A stretch of 64,000 bases of DNA from JALORV01 sp963791235 (GTDB lineage Bacteria; Pseudomonadota; Gammaproteobacteria; Burkholderiales; Burkholderiaceae_F), in contig CAWBRW010000029.1 in the NCBI GenBank assembly GCA_963791235.1, positions 248,001 to 312,000 of the forward strand, written 5' to 3'. A program made the translations under genes and the position numbers. Under the pieces are notes generated by a model. The model was not told the DNA's origin and searched no databases. It saw only the letters and a program-made list of their open reading frames with translations. Numbering within the stretch: position 1 is the first letter of the stretch; every line of letters begins with the position of its first letter. Shown piece after piece: positions 62,364 through 64,000 of this stretch.

Positions 62364-63896
62364 TCAGTTGTCGCGCAGCGAGCGCCGGTACTGGATCGCC
62401 TCGGCCACGTGATGCGTCTCGAGACGCTCCGAGTCGGCGAGATCGGCGATCGTGCGCGCGACCTTCAGCACGCGGTGGTAGGCGCGTGCGGACCAGCCGA
62501 GCCGCACGCTGGCCGCGTGCAGCAGCTTCTGCACCGGCTCGTCCAGCGCGCAGGCCTCTTCGAGCTCGGCGCCCTGCAGATGGTCGTTGACCCGGCCCTG
62601 GCGCGCGATCGCGCGGTCGTAGGCCTTGCGCACTCGCTCCGCGACGAAGCGTGTCGGTTCGCCGTCTGGCAGTGACGTGAGGGTTTCCTCGGGAACGGAT
62701 CCGACCTCCACACGCATGTCGATGCGGTCCAGCAGTGGACCGGAGATGCGGTCCTGGTAGCGCGCAATGAGGTCCGGCGTACAGCGGCAGGCGATGCTGG
62801 CATGGCCGTAATAGCCGCACGGGCAAGGGTTCATCGCGCCGATCAGCTGGAAGCGTGCCGGATAGTCGACCTGGCGCGCGGCGCGCGATACGGTGATCAG
62901 GCCCGACTCGAGAGGTTGTCGCAGCGTCTCCAGGACGCGCCGTTCGAACTCGGGCAGCTCGTCCAGGAACAGCACACCGTGGTGCGCCAGGGAACTTTCG
63001 CCGGGCATCGGCGGCGACCCGCCTCCGCACAGCGCGACCGCGCTCGCGGTGTGGTGCGGCGCGCGGAAAATGCGCGTGGCCCAGCGCTGCGGCGCGAACT
63101 GCCCGACCAGGCTCAGCACCGCTGCCGATTCGAGCGCCTCATCGGTCGTCATCGGCGGCAGGATGCCGGCGAATCGTTGCGCCAGCATCGTCTTGCCGGT
63201 GCCCGGCGGGCCAACCAGCAGCACGCTGTGTCCGCCGGCGGCTGCAATCTCGAGGGCGCGCTTGGGCGCGAGCTGACCCTTCACATCGAAGAGGTCGGGA
63301 TAGATCGGCGGGGTCAGGCGCACCATCGCATGGTGCTCGGCGATTGCGCGCGACGCGGTGTCGCCGGCATCTGCCCGCAGATGCTCGACCACGTGCAGCA
63401 GGGTGCGAGCCGGAAAGATCGGGATGCCACCGACCAGCGCGGCCTCGTCGGCGCTTTCGGACGGGACGACGAAGCCGCGACGGGGCCCGACCGTATGCTC
63501 CGACTTCGCCACGGCGTACGCCATCGCCAGCGTGCCACGCACCGGTCGAAGTTCGCCCGTCAGGGACAGTTCGCCGGCGAACTCATACTGGTCGAGCGTC
63601 CTGGTCGGGATCTGGCCTGTCGCGGCGAGGATCCCCAGCGCGATCGGAAGGTCGAAACGCCCGGACTCCTTCGGCAGGTCGGCCGGCGCCAGGTTGACCG
63701 TGATGCGCCGCGCCGGGAAGTCAAAGCGGCTGGTGAGCAGCGCGGCGCGCACCCGCTCGCGCGCTTCGCGCACCTCGGTATCCGGAAGCCCCACCAGCGT
63801 GAACGACGGCAGGCCGTTGGACAGGTGCACTTCGACAGTCACCTGCGGCGCATACATGCCGGAGAGGCCGCGGGTGCGAACGATGGCGATCGACAT
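62364..63896 (-). CDS. comM: YifB/ComM family Mg chelatase-like AAA ATPase
   Basis: A 510-residue hexameric helicase-type ATPase; ComM widens displacement loops during transformation-linked recombination. The N-terminal domain starts MSIAIVRTRGLSGMYAPQVTVEVHLSNGLPSFTLVGLPD; Walker A is GPPGTGKT, Walker B is GVLFLDELPEF, and MNPCPCGYYG plus the zinc-finger-like CRCTPDLI follow; the C-terminal magnesium-chelatase-like part has SARAYHRVLKVARTIADL. I chose the ATG at 63896, 13 codons into the open frame, since the family starts MS[IL]A. With dprA it indicates DNA uptake ability. Confidence 0.94.
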   Translation of the reverse strand: MSIAIVRTRGLSGMYAPQVTVEVHLSNGLPSFTLVGLPDTEVREARERVRAALLTSRFDFPARRITVNLAPADLPKESGRFDLPIALGILAATGQIPTRTLDQYEFAGELSLTGELRPVRGTLAMAYAVAKSEHTVGPRRGFVVPSESADEAALVGGIPIFPARTLLHVVEHLRADAGDTASRAIAEHHAMVRLTPPIYPDLFDVKGQLAPKRALEIAAAGGHSVLLVGPPGTGKTMLAQRFAGILPPMTTDEALESAAVLSLVGQFAPQRWATRIFRAPHHTASAVALCGGGSPPMPGESSLAHHGVLFLDELPEFERRVLETLRQPLESGLITVSRAARQVDYPARFQLIGAMNPCPCGYYGHASIACRCTPDLIARYQDRISGPLLDRIDMRVEVGSVPEETLTSLPDGEPTRFVAERVRKAYDRAIARQGRVNDHLQGAELEEACALDEPVQKLLHAASVRLGWSARAYHRVLKVARTIADLADSERLETHHVAEAIQYRRSLRDN

Positions 63897-64000
63897 GGAG
63901 GTGCCTGAGGCAGCGGCGATTCTATCGGCGGCCATCCGTTCCCCAGTCGTGACCCGATACCGCGAATTGCCCCGCGGTTTGCCGTCATCCCGGAGCGCTC

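Overview
The window is GC-rich (roughly two thirds G+C), densely coded chromosomal DNA that looks like a betaproteobacterium of the Burkholderiales type, probably an uncultured or lightly polished genome. The pointers are small families I associate with that group (DUF3567, DUF1840, ribosomal THX), the smg-dprA-LysM / def-fmt-rsmB-DUF4390-ntrY-ntrX-trkA order, and topoisomerase III beside smg. I see no rRNA, tRNA, CRISPR array, phage or transposase gene.

Layout. 1-2.5 kb: start of a SET-domain protein and a broken membrane/spermidine-synthase-like gene. 2.5-10.6 kb (minus strand): a lipoprotein, DUF2905, topB, smg, dprA and a LysM protein, with three copies of an intergenic hairpin repeat. 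10.9-28.3 kb: the def...trkH block on the plus strand, interrupted twice: by a minus-strand lipid cassette (wax ester synthase/DGAT plus two hydrolases) between def and fmt, and by a complete TRAP transporter between trkA and trkH. 28.3-41 kb: metabolic genes (two small ones, a hydrolase, a GMC oxidoreductase, metH, otnK-otnC, a VOC protein) ending in a two-gene AmmeMemoRadiSam locus. 40.9-50.8 kb: an envelope system, described below. 50.8-55.9 kb: creBC with a diguanylate cyclase, then small genes. 55.9-64 kb: beta-alanine catabolism (bauA-like, mmsA), aroG, a patatin with an outer-membrane barrel, and comM.

The most interesting part is 40.9-47.7 kb. Five minus-strand genes with overlapping starts and stops encode a VIT-like protein, a VIT/vWA protein with a PEP-CTERM-type tail, an exosortase with all three catalytic residues, an EpsI-like protein, and a peptidoglycan glycosyltransferase with an unfamiliar N-terminal domain. 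Divergent from them are a small membrane protein and a rhodanese, followed by a divergent LuxR regulator / hybrid kinase pair that shares a perfect 16-bp palindrome. The arrangement parallels the known proteobacterial sortase/VIT-vWA systems but uses an exosortase and a transglycosylase.

A caution: eleven single-base indels break conserved genes, among them metH and aroG. The coordinates given for these genes span the reconstructed whole gene. Sequence error is the simplest explanation.
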